Positions 1-5,464 are shown, counted from the stretch's first letter. The stretch is DNA of 5,464 nt from Clostridia bacterium (GCA_017501055.1 JAFVXP010000099.1:1-5464); one strand, 5' to 3'. Made by a program: numbers and translations. The notes: generated from the sequence alone by a model not told the origin.

Positions 1-362
1 GTACCCTTTATGCCGACTATATCACCGATGTCAAACTTCTTAAAGCCTGCATATTCGTCAACACCGACGTTGTCACGTGCAACGTAGCTTTGTATCGTAC
101 CCTGAAGGTCCTGAACGTGGCAGAACGATGCCTTGCCCATAATACGCTTGGACATAAGTCTGCCTGCAATAGAAACCTCTTTTTCTTCAAGAGATTCAAA
201 GTTTGCCTTTATTTCTTCGCTGTGATGAGTAACGTCGTATTTTGTAATAACGAAAGGATCCTTGCCTTCCGCGCGGAGATCGGAAAGCTTCTGACGGCGT
301 ACAGCCAAAAGGTCGCCGAGATTAACTTCCTGAGAAGGGGTGTTGTTAGTCTGTTCGTTCAT
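1..362 (-). CDS. lysS: Lysyl-tRNA synthetase (class II), N-terminal part (partial)
   Basis: The first 120 codons are present and the gene runs off the window at base 1, with no stop inside. LysRS charges tRNA-Lys with lysine in the cytoplasm. The visible part holds the N-terminal helical lead-in ('VRRQKLSDLRAEGKDPF', 21-37) and most of the OB-fold anticodon-binding domain, including 'AGRLMSKRIMGKASFCHVQD' (66-85), 'GTIQSYVARDNVG' (88-100) and 'FKKFDIGDIVGIKG' (107-120). These line up closely with bacterial class II LysRS, for example the E. coli RIMGKASF...LYVARD...FKKWDLGDI pattern. The class II catalytic motifs 1-3 lie outside the window and cannot be checked. The start is set by an AAAGGT Shine-Dalgarno 7 nt upstream. 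It is probably cotranscribed with greA. Confidence 0.95.
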   Translation of the reverse strand, partial: MNEQTNNTPSQEVNLGDLLAVRRQKLSDLRAEGKDPFVITKYDVTHHSEEIKANFESLEEKEVSIAGRLMSKRIMGKASFCHVQDLQGTIQSYVARDNVGVDEYAGFKKFDIGDIVGIKG

Positions 363-375
363 TTTATCTACCTTT
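363..375 (-). promoter_or_regulatory. Ribosome binding site of lysS
   Basis: AAAGGT (370-375 on the minus strand) lies 7 nt before the ATG at 360-362, within the 16-nt gap after the greA TAA (379-381). It supports this ATG as the lysS start. Confidence 0.65.
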
Positions 376-378
376 GGA

Positions 379-852
379 TTATTTCGAAATGTTGGTTATC
401 GTGTATTTTACAATACCCATAGGAGTTTCAACGTTGATGCTGTCACCCTTCTTCTGACCGATAAGAGCCTTGCCGAGGGGGCTGTCGTCGCTTATGAGGA
501 ACATCATAGGATCTGCTTCAGCGGTGGAAACGATCTTATATTCGGTTTCTTCTTCATCGTCGATATTGTGAACGGTAACCTTGTTACCAACGTTGACCTT
601 GTCCGTGCCAAGCTCGGAATCGTCAAGAACTATTGCGTTTTCAAGAGTTTCTTCAAGATGAGCGATCTTGCCTTCGATTTCAGCCTGCTCGTTTTTAGCT
701 TCATCGTATTCGCTGTTTTCCGAAAGGTCGCCGTATGCTCTTGCCTTTTGAATAGCCTGAGCAACTTCCTTTCTCTTAACTGTTTTGAGGTGTTCAAGCT
801 CCTGCTGAAGCTTGCTGAGACCTTCGTGAGAAACGATAATCTGTTTTGCCAT
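379..852 (-). CDS. greA: Transcription elongation factor GreA
   Basis: GreA enters the secondary channel of RNA polymerase and stimulates cleavage of the 3' end of backtracked RNA so that stalled elongation can resume. The 157-residue length is typical. Residues about 1-75 form the antiparallel coiled coil, with the acidic tip 'GDLSENSEYDEAKNEQ' (41-56); D42 and E45 correspond to the D41/E44 pair of the Escherichia coli protein, which acts on the Mg2+ in the active site. The C-terminal FKBP-like globular domain contains the diagnostic 'ISDDSPLGKALIGQKKGD' (120-137). It follows the S41 gene by 25 nt and precedes lysS by 16 nt. A greA-lysS pair is a familiar arrangement in Bacillota, so the link to the cell-wall genes upstream may be simple read-through. 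No odd features were seen. Confidence 0.97.
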   Translation of the reverse strand: MAKQIIVSHEGLSKLQQELEHLKTVKRKEVAQAIQKARAYGDLSENSEYDEAKNEQAEIEGKIAHLEETLENAIVLDDSELGTDKVNVGNKVTVHNIDDEEETEYKIVSTAEADPMMFLISDDSPLGKALIGQKKGDSINVETPMGIVKYTITNISK

Positions 853-870
853 TGGTGGTTTTCTCCCTTT
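853..870 (-). promoter_or_regulatory. Ribosome binding site of greA
   Basis: AAAGGGAG (863-870 on the minus strand) precedes the greA ATG (850-852) with a 10-nt spacer. It fills most of the 25-nt gap after the S41 gene, leaving no room for an independent intergenic promoter. Confidence 0.65.
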
Positions 871-877
871 ATATGTT

Positions 878-2113
878 TTAACTGTTTAATACTTCTATTG
901 CTTTTTGTAATTGTGTGTCTTCTTCTTTGGGCATTTTGAAGAATCGGTTTTCCCATTCTTCCTTTAGATCCACTTCAAAATCCGGCTTTATGCCGATCTT
1001 GTCATAGCTGACGTTTTTAGGCGGGTTGTAGAATGCCGTTGAAAGCTTGATTGCGCTTCCGTCGGAAACAGAGAACGTAGTTTGCAAGGTGCCTTTTCCG
1101 AACGTAGTTTTGCCGACTATCTTTGCGAGATCGTAATCACGCAACGCAGCGGTGAAAAGCTCTGCCGCCGAAGCCGTTCCGTCGTTACAAAGTACGATCA
1201 TAGGCGCTTTGATGCAGTTTGCGTCCGAATCGACGGTGGAAATATTGCCGTTTTTATCGACCATATTTATTATCGGACCTTCGGGGAGGAGCAGATCAAG
1301 CACTCCTGCGATCTCGTCAAGATATCCGCCGCCGTTGTTGCGCACGTCAAAAATAAATTTGTCGCAACCATCGCTTTGCGCTTTTGCAATCTTTTTTGTG
1401 AATTCTTCGGAAACCGTTGTTCCGGAGAAGGAAAGTATCCTTATAAATGCGATATTGTTGTCGAGCTTTTCATAAAGAACGTTCTCGCTGTCAACCTTTT
1501 GACGCTTGATCTTAAGAGCAATGGTTTCTTCACCACGCAGAACCTTGACAGAAACCTCGGTTCCTGCTTCGCCGGGTATCGCATCGATGATCTTATAATA
1601 ATTTTCTTCGCTTGCTTCAATACCTTCGGCTTCGATTATAACGTCACCCGTCTGTATGCCTGCCTTTTCGGCAGGAGAATCGGGCATCGTTCCGAAAATA
1701 TAAACACCGTGAGTATCAATATCGTACGTTGCGTGCACGCCGATACCAACGAAATTGCCCTTTCCGGAATCTATCATAGCGGCATATTCTTCCGCAGTAA
1801 GATAGAGTGAATAATCGTCGCCAAGTGATTGAACGACCGCTTTGTAGATCATCTCCCAAGAAAGATCCTCGTCATAATTATGAATGTAAGAACCTTCGAT
1901 CCTACCCAATAACTGCGATAATTTCTCGTATTTATCGGCATCGCTTGCGGAAATGAATCCGTCTTCGGTCTTTGTTCCGTTTTCGCTTCGAATTTGGTTT
2001 ATTCTTTCTTTTTCAAGAACCGAACGGTACGAGCTGACGCCGAGAGCCGTCGTAATACAAACCAAAATCGAAATAACGATACAAGCAAAAGGAGTTATTC
2101 TCTTTTTGAACAT
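878..2113 (-). CDS. S41-family C-terminal processing peptidase (CtpA/CtpB-like), membrane-anchored or secreted
   Basis: This 411-residue serine protease is expected to cleave or degrade proteins at the outer face of the membrane. Residues about 8-28 form a hydrophobic N-terminal segment, either an anchor or a signal peptide. A helical region with 'SLGDDYSLYLTAEEY' (96-110) leads into a PDZ domain (about 117-205, from 'GNFVGIGVHA' through 'MPDSPAEKAGIQTGDVIIEAEG'), which in this family recognises substrate C-termini and gates activity. The protease core follows: 'IFDVRNNGGGYLDEI' (254-268), the serine motif 'DGTASAAE' with S315, and 'TFGKGTLQ' with K340 and Q344. The Ser-Lys-Gln spacing (25 and 4) equals that remembered for Bacillus subtilis CtpB (S309/K334/Q338). 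No peptidoglycan-binding domain follows; the end is a short charged tail. Lying next to an M23 hydrolase suggests it trims or removes wall enzymes, as CtpA and Prc do elsewhere, but the substrate is not shown here. Confidence 0.93.
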   Translation of the reverse strand: MFKKRITPFACIVISILVCITTALGVSSYRSVLEKERINQIRSENGTKTEDGFISASDADKYEKLSQLLGRIEGSYIHNYDEDLSWEMIYKAVVQSLGDDYSLYLTAEEYAAMIDSGKGNFVGIGVHATYDIDTHGVYIFGTMPDSPAEKAGIQTGDVIIEAEGIEASEENYYKIIDAIPGEAGTEVSVKVLRGEETIALKIKRQKVDSENVLYEKLDNNIAFIRILSFSGTTVSEEFTKKIAKAQSDGCDKFIFDVRNNGGGYLDEIAGVLDLLLPEGPIINMVDKNGNISTVDSDANCIKAPMIVLCNDGTASAAELFTAALRDYDLAKIVGKTTFGKGTLQTTFSVSDGSAIKLSTAFYNPPKNVSYDKIGIKPDFEVDLKEEWENRFFKMPKEEDTQLQKAIEVLNS

Positions 2114-2125
2114 TAAAAGCCTTCT
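2114..2125 (-). promoter_or_regulatory. Ribosome binding site of the S41 protease gene
   Basis: AGAAGG (2120-2125 on the minus strand) lies 6 nt before the ATG at 2111-2113, inside the 21-nt gap after the M23 gene. It is a fair but not perfect Shine-Dalgarno and fixes the start codon. Confidence 0.6.
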
Positions 2126-2134
2126 TTTAGGTAA

Positions 2135-3388
2135 TTAGTTTCTCTTCGTATAATATCCGTCGGGCAGATATTTGTTCGGGTTAGCGTAATTTCCGCCGAG
2201 AGCTGTTGAGATGTTGGTATCAACAACGCCGAAGTGGAGGTGGTAGCCTGTCGATCTGCCTGTTGTGCCGACGTATGCAATAACCTGACCTGCTTTTACG
2301 GAATCGCCAACCTTAACTTCGTAAGTGGGACGGGAAGAGGTTCCGTTATCACAGTGGGCATAAAGCGAGGAAATACCGTTACCGTGATAGATGATAACGC
2401 AGTTGCCGTAACCGCTGTACCAAGAAGCTCTGGTAACCACACCTGCCTTAACGGCAACGATGGGAGTACCTCTCGAGCAGGCAATATCGATACCCTTGTG
2501 ATATTCGGTGTTGGGCTTTCCGAAGGGATCGCCACGCCAACCGTATTGGCTGGTTACACGGTAACTGGAGGTTTTGACGGGCCAAATGAACGTTGCGTTG
2601 GAGTTGAAGATCTCCTTACGCTCGTTTTCAAGCTTTTTGATCTTTGCCTTGACTTCCTGAACCTTTGCGTTTTTGTCCTTGTATTTCTTTTCAAGCTCGT
2701 TTGCGTCAAGATTAAGCTCGCTTGCTATGGTCTTGTATTCTTCGATCTTGGTTTCAAGCTCGGTTTTCGATTTGTTAAGTCCGGACAGATATTCGCTGTA
2801 TTTTGCCTGAGTCTGCGCAAGCTCTTCTTCAAGAACTTTTAGGTCTGCCAGGGAAACCTCGATCTCTTTGATAAGATCGTTTGCGGCGTTCATAATATCG
2901 TTAAAGTTGTCACGCCTTGTGAGGTAATCCGAAAAGTTTTCAGCAGAAAACAAAAGTTCAAATGCGTTTGTTTCGCTGTTTTCGTATATGAACTGCATAA
3001 GCTTTTTATACATCGAAACACGGTAGTCATAGTCTTCCTTGACGACGGCGATGTCGGAAATAACCTTTGCACGCTTTTCGTCGTAGGATTCCATAATTGC
3101 CGTATTAACCTCGATGTCAGTCTCCAAAAGGTCGATCTCCGCCTGGTATTGAGCCATAAGCTTTGCAGTCTGGCCCGATTTACCTTCAAGCTCCGATATG
3201 TTCTTGCTTATAGATGAAAGCTCGGATTGGAGGGAGGACAAAAGAGCTTTGTATTCGTTAAGTTCTTTTTCAACGTCAAAGAGTGTTCTTGCTTCAACCG
3301 TTTCCGTGGGTGCTTCGTTGGAAACAAAGCCAAACACCATAACAGCGCAAACGAGAAGAGATAAAACACTTTTTAAAACTTTTTTCAT
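2135..3388 (-). CDS. Secreted coiled-coil M23 (LytM-type) peptidoglycan endopeptidase, probable FtsEX-controlled hydrolase
   Basis: The 417-residue protein is predicted to cut peptidoglycan cross-bridges or stem peptides outside the membrane. It starts with a basic tip and hydrophobic core (about 3-22); cleavage after 'VEA' (residue 33) is plausible. Residues about 36-262 are Glu/Lys/Leu-rich coiled coil. The segment about 130-172 ('LMQFIYE...FELLFSAENFSDYLTRRDNF') resembles the hinge of PcsB/CwlO/EnvC-type proteins that bind FtsX. The C-terminal M23 domain (about 268-408) carries 'HKGID' (H297, D301), 'YAH' (H345) and 'HLH' (H383, H385), matching LytM zinc ligands H/D/H and the two catalytic histidines. 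EnvC-type activators have lost such residues, so this looks like an active enzyme. Position directly after ftsX, with an SD sharing the ftsX stop, supports FtsEX control. Domain calls are firm; FtsX binding and exact bond cut are inferred. The name EnvC-like would fit the architecture but not the intact site. Confidence 0.92.
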   Translation of the reverse strand: MKKVLKSVLSLLVCAVMVFGFVSNEAPTETVEARTLFDVEKELNEYKALLSSLQSELSSISKNISELEGKSGQTAKLMAQYQAEIDLLETDIEVNTAIMESYDEKRAKVISDIAVVKEDYDYRVSMYKKLMQFIYENSETNAFELLFSAENFSDYLTRRDNFNDIMNAANDLIKEIEVSLADLKVLEEELAQTQAKYSEYLSGLNKSKTELETKIEEYKTIASELNLDANELEKKYKDKNAKVQEVKAKIKKLENERKEIFNSNATFIWPVKTSSYRVTSQYGWRGDPFGKPNTEYHKGIDIACSRGTPIVAVKAGVVTRASWYSGYGNCVIIYHGNGISSLYAHCDNGTSSRPTYEVKVGDSVKAGQVIAYVGTTGRSTGYHLHFGVVDTNISTALGGNYANPNKYLPDGYYTKRN

Positions 3389-3403
3389 AATGAATTTCTC
3401 CTA
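3389..3403 (-). promoter_or_regulatory. Shine-Dalgarno of the M23 peptidase gene, overlapping the ftsX stop codon
   Basis: The minus strand reads TAGGAGA, 8 nt spacer, ATG. The ftsX stop TAG (3401-3403) supplies the first bases of the AGGAGA Shine-Dalgarno (3397-3402). Ribosomes ending ftsX therefore stop on the start region of the hydrolase gene, which favours reinitiation and linked expression of FtsX and its likely partner. Confidence 0.75.
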
Positions 3404-4459
3404 GGCCTTGAGGTACTTCTTAAGCGAGATGCTCGAGGAAATAATACCTGCAAAAAGACCGATAGCAGCAAATCCGATAGCGATAACAGGTGCATATTCC
3501 CAGAAGGAAACGGAAATAATTCCCATTTCTCCCGTTGCACCGGTTGCCGAAGCAATAATATCTCTCAAGAGATATTCGTAAAGATAGAATTCAATACCAA
3601 AGGATATTGCCGCAGATAAAATACCGATAATAATACCTTCAACAAGGAAGGGCATACGGATAAAGTTCTTCGTTGCACCGCAAAGACGCATAAACGTAAT
3701 TTCGTGTCTGCGTGCAAATACACCAAGCTTTATGGTGTTCATAATAACGAAGAGCGAAATCAAAAGGAAGATAGCCATAAGCCAGATACCCGCAAAATAA
3801 AGGGTGTTCTTAATGCTCATTACGTTTCCGTAAAGCTGGATATGGTCTTTAATATCTTCGGTGGGAATAGTGTCGTTAACGCTTGCATCGTCAAGCTCGA
3901 TAGCGTCGATTCTGCTCTTGACCTTCGTAACCTCGTCGAAATCCGAAAGGTTTTTGAAGGTTATGCGGTAGCTTGCACGGAGAGGGTTGTCCTCAACCGA
4001 GTTTGTAATGCCGTCGTTATCGCCTTCGTCGTGACCGTGCTCAACGTCAAATTCAAAGATCGCTTTGATCCATTCCTCGTCATACATCTGAAGCATAATT
4101 TCCAAATGCTCGTCGGAGGAAACAAACTTGAAGTTTTCACTCTTGGGAACGTTTTGGTCTGCAGACCATTGATCCTTTGTCCAATCGATAATAGGCGATT
4201 CATCGCATATTGTCGCAAGCTTCTGACCGATCTCAACGATCTCTTTTTCGCCGTAATCCTTGTCAAGCATAATTTCGATAACGTTGAGGTTATCGATAGC
4301 GTTAAAGTTGCGGTCGATAGTGTCGATGACGAGATAGAACGTACCGACGAGAATCATACACGCAACAAGGACAAGCAGAGAAGCCGTCGTCATAACGCTG
4401 TTACGGAAAATACCCTTAAAGCCTTGGGCTATATTGTAAAAGAATACGCTTGGTTTCAT
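3401..4459 (-). CDS. ftsX: Cell division permease-like protein FtsX, with enlarged extracellular loop
   Basis: FtsX is the membrane partner of FtsE; it passes the ATPase signal through its large outside loop to a peptidoglycan hydrolase or hydrolase activator. The 352-residue protein shows the expected topology: a short cytoplasmic N-terminus, TM1 about 23-46, a large extracellular loop about 47-218, TM2 about 219-242, TM3 about 272-296, a small loop, TM4 about 321-346, and a short basic tail. Family hallmarks are 'NPLRASYRI' (158-166) in the loop and the cytoplasmic segment 'NTIKLGVFARRHEITFMRL' (241-259) followed by 'CGAT..FIR.PFL.EG'. The first loop is about 170 residues, against roughly 120 in pneumococcal FtsX. 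Extra material appears around 92-110 (Trp-rich, 'DWTKDQWSADQN') and 134-156 (very acidic, containing 'HGHDEGDNDG'). The neighbouring M23 protein is the obvious extracellular partner. Identity is certain; the meaning of the larger loop is inference. Confidence 0.95.
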   Translation of the reverse strand: MKPSVFFYNIAQGFKGIFRNSVMTTASLLVLVACMILVGTFYLVIDTIDRNFNAIDNLNVIEIMLDKDYGEKEIVEIGQKLATICDESPIIDWTKDQWSADQNVPKSENFKFVSSDEHLEIMLQMYDEEWIKAIFEFDVEHGHDEGDNDGITNSVEDNPLRASYRITFKNLSDFDEVTKVKSRIDAIELDDASVNDTIPTEDIKDHIQLYGNVMSIKNTLYFAGIWLMAIFLLISLFVIMNTIKLGVFARRHEITFMRLCGATKNFIRMPFLVEGIIIGILSAAISFGIEFYLYEYLLRDIIASATGATGEMGIISVSFWEYAPVIAIGFAAIGLFAGIISSSISLKKYLKA

Positions 4460-4473
4460 ACGTTAAAACCTCC
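4456..4473 (-). promoter_or_regulatory. ftsE/ftsX ATGA overlap with internal Shine-Dalgarno
   Basis: The minus strand reads GGAGGT (4468-4473), 8 nt spacer, then ATGA (4456-4459), where ATG starts ftsX and TGA ends ftsE. The SD is built from the ftsE codons for its Gly-Gly pair near the C-terminus. This strong SD plus overlap fixes the ftsX start and suggests coupled translation of the two subunits. Confidence 0.85.
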
Positions 4474-5166
4474 GATCTTGTCGGAAACAACGTGCCCGTT
4501 TTCCAATTTAACAACACGCTTGTTGTAATTCTTAACGATCTGGTCGTCGTGGGTGATAACAAGAACGGTTTTGCCAAGCTTGTTAATTTTAATAAGAAGC
4601 TCCATAATACCTTCGGTCATTTCCGTGTCGATATTACCGGTAGGCTCGTCCGCAATAACAATGTCGGGATTGTTTACGATAGCTCTTGCGAAAGCAACTC
4701 TCTGCTGTTCACCGCCGGAGAGCTCGTTAGGGAAGGAATCACTCTTGTGGCCCACGCCCACCATATCGAGAAATACGGGAACACGCTTTTTAATAAGAGA
4801 GGGCTTTGCGCCGATAACTCTCATGGCGAAAGCGACGTTTTCATAGACCGTCATATTGTTAAACAATTTAAAATCCTGGAAGAACATACCCATGGTACGT
4901 CTTAACTTCGGAATTCTCCACGAGCGTATCTTATGAAGTTTGAAACCGTTAACTTCAAGCTTACCGTCGGCAAGCTTTTCTTCGCATATAAGAAGCTTTG
5001 TAAGAGTTGTTTTACCTGCGCCGTTTCCGCCGACAAGGAAAACAAATTCACCTTCTTTAATATCAAGCGAAACGTTGTTCAAAGCCAAATTGCCGTTGCC
5101 GTAAGCCATCGAAACGTTTTCAAACTTGATTATATCACGTTTTTCTTGCATATTTTGTTCGTTCAT
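4456..5166 (-). CDS. ftsE: Cell division ATP-binding protein FtsE
   Basis: This is the cytoplasmic ATPase of the FtsEX complex, which uses ATP hydrolysis to drive conformational change in FtsX and so switch on peptidoglycan hydrolases outside the cell. The 236-residue protein has all ABC ATPase motifs: Walker A GGNGAGKT (46-53), Q-loop Q97 in 'MFFQDFKLF', ABC signature LSGGEQQR (149-156), Walker B 'DIVIADEP' (168-175, with D173 and catalytic E174), D-loop near 177-180 and H-loop H206 in 'ITHD'. FtsE-typical stretches separate it from generic transporters: 'IPKLRRTMGMFFQDF', 'NNMTVYENVAFAMRVIGA' and 'PTGNID'. The Walker A differs slightly from the GxSGAGKST form common in FtsE (Asn for Ser, Thr for the second Ser), which should remain functional. 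Length is usual for the family. Its TGA overlaps the ftsX ATG by 4 nt, a translational-coupling arrangement that fits a stoichiometric complex. Confidence 0.96.
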   Translation of the reverse strand: MNEQNMQEKRDIIKFENVSMAYGNGNLALNNVSLDIKEGEFVFLVGGNGAGKTTLTKLLICEEKLADGKLEVNGFKLHKIRSWRIPKLRRTMGMFFQDFKLFNNMTVYENVAFAMRVIGAKPSLIKKRVPVFLDMVGVGHKSDSFPNELSGGEQQRVAFARAIVNNPDIVIADEPTGNIDTEMTEGIMELLIKINKLGKTVLVITHDDQIVKNYNKRVVKLENGHVVSDKIGGFNV

Positions 5167-5181
5167 GTCAATTACCTATTA
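5167..5181 (-). promoter_or_regulatory. Tandem stop / ribosome binding site joining the regulator gene to ftsE
   Basis: On the minus strand the regulator ends TAA-TAG, and the second stop merges into a modest Shine-Dalgarno sequence, TAGGT (AGGT at 5174-5177), 7 nt before the ftsE ATG. The SD is weaker than those of ftsX and the M23 gene. It supports the ATG at 5164-5166 over the internal Met6 codon, which has no SD upstream. Confidence 0.6.
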
Positions 5182-5464
5182 ATAAATAGAGGGCTTGTTG
5201 ATAAGATATTTCTTGACCATCAAAGCAACCTTAAACGTAATTGCGTGTTCAAATTCACGAAGGTCAAGACCTGTAAGCTTCTTGATCTTTTCAAGACGGT
5301 ACACAAGAGTGTTTCTGTGTACAAAAAGCTTTCTCGAGGTCTCGGAAACGTTAAGGTTGTTGTCAAAGAAAGCGTGAATGGTCTGGAGAGTTTCTCTGTC
5401 AAGGCTTTCAAGCGAACCACGCTTGAAAACTTCCTGAAGGAACTTTTCACAAAGCGTTGTGGGA
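5179..5464 (-). CDS. PucR/CdaR-family helix-turn-helix transcriptional regulator, C-terminal part (partial)
   Basis: Only the last 94 residues are in the window; the 5' part lies beyond base 5464. Reading the minus strand gives an open frame ending in TAA (5179-5181), followed at once by an in-frame TAG. Visible residues 38-60 (from LNVSETSRKLFVHRN to the VYRLEKI helix) match the C-terminal helix-turn-helix of PucR/CdaR regulators: a helix after 'N..VSETSRKL', a recognition helix starting at 'HRNTL.YRL', then 'LTGLDLREFEHAITFKVAL'. In this family the HTH is at the C-terminus, behind variable sensor domains that cannot be seen here, so the ligand is unknown. The gene ends 12 nt before ftsE, so it is probably cotranscribed with it. 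It could regulate its own operon or something unrelated. Family assignment is firm; target and effector are unknown. Confidence 0.85.
   Translation of the reverse strand, partial: PTTLCEKFLQEVFKRGSLESLDRETLQTIHAFFDNNLNVSETSRKLFVHRNTLVYRLEKIKKLTGLDLREFEHAITFKVALMVKKYLINKPSIY

Larger units (their letters stand above)
1..5464 (-). other. Probable single transcription unit: regulator-ftsE-ftsX-M23-S41-greA-lysS
   Basis: All seven genes share a strand, and the spaces between them are 12, -4, 12, 21, 25 and 16 nt. Each gap is filled mainly by a ribosome binding site; none holds a hairpin followed by a T-run. Promoters must therefore lie upstream of base 5464 or inside coding sequence. I saw no convincing sigma-A promoter in the greA leader. 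Cotranscription is inferred from spacing, not shown. Confidence 0.7.

Noticed and set aside
853..910. TATAAA-like element just before greA as a possible promoter
   Set aside because: No TTGACA-like hexamer lies at 16-18 nt, and the element directly abuts the Shine-Dalgarno, leaving no room for a normal leader.
340..939. Plus-strand frame rich in Phe/Leu/Val/Cys that could be mistaken for a membrane protein
   Set aside because: It mirrors the Lys/Glu/Asn-rich GreA coding strand; the hydrophobicity comes from reverse-complemented Lys and Glu codons.
1082..1810. Long plus-strand open frame (242 codons) opposite the S41 protease gene
   Set aside because: It is antisense to a gene with a complete set of catalytic motifs, has no Shine-Dalgarno or recognisable domain, and its Cys/Phe/Val-rich composition is what reversed codons of the minus-strand gene give.
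2234..2842. Plus-strand frame of 202 codons opposite the M23 domain and coiled coil
   Set aside because: It is antisense to conserved zinc-binding motifs and has no supporting start signal.
3325..3388. Possible lipoprotein signal around Cys14 of the M23 protein
   Set aside because: The residues before the cysteine are Leu-Leu-Val, not a lipobox ending in Gly/Ala/Ser, and the cysteine sits in the middle of the hydrophobic core; an ordinary signal peptide fits better.
3704..4528. Plus-strand open frame of 274 codons opposite ftsX
   Set aside because: It is antisense to a clear FtsX and crosses the ftsE/ftsX junction; no family motif is visible, so it is a shadow frame.
352..5166. Identical 11-nt starts (ATGAACGAACA) of lysS and ftsE
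   Set aside because: Both encode Met-Asn-Glu-Gln; the downstream sequences and proteins are unrelated, so this is best explained by chance and shared codon preference.

Overview
The window looks like chromosomal DNA of a low-to-mid GC Gram-positive bacterium, most likely a member of the Bacillota, class Clostridia. This rests on the Gram-positive-style FtsE/FtsX pair, a Cwl/PcsB/EnvC-type coiled-coil hydrolase beside it, a CtpB-like S41 protease, strong AG-rich ribosome binding sites, and the tight greA-lysS pairing. No phage, transposon, CRISPR or tRNA signal is visible. Species and family cannot be set from the sequence alone.

All seven genes lie on the minus strand and are read from high to low coordinates: the C-terminal end of a PucR/CdaR-type helix-turn-helix regulator (5179-5464, cut by the window edge), ftsE (4456-5166), ftsX (3401-4459), a secreted coiled-coil M23 peptidase (2135-3388), an S41 C-terminal processing protease (878-2113), greA (379-852), and the first 120 codons of lysS (1-362, cut by the other edge). 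Gaps are 12, -4, 12, 21, 25 and 16 nt. The set therefore looks like one polycistronic unit, with no intergenic room for a conventional promoter or intrinsic terminator. Nothing was found on the plus strand except antisense shadows of these genes.

The first part of the unit forms a coherent cell-wall module. FtsE (ATPase) and FtsX (membrane transducer with an outside loop) are expected to activate the neighbouring secreted coiled-coil hydrolase. Here the hydrolase keeps every expected M23 zinc and catalytic residue, so it is probably the enzyme itself and not only an activator. The membrane-exposed S41 protease next to it is a plausible processor or remover of the hydrolase (inference). The last two genes, greA (transcript cleavage factor) and lysS (lysyl-tRNA synthetase), are housekeeping genes that appear to be read through from the wall module.

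The most notable points are an unusually long, acidic extracellular loop in FtsX, the fully intact M23 active site in the FtsEX partner position, the closely spaced regulator upstream of ftsE, and stop codons embedded in Shine-Dalgarno sequences. The FtsEX-hydrolase-Ctp neighbourhood is itself a known theme in Bacillota, so I do not claim a wholly new system.
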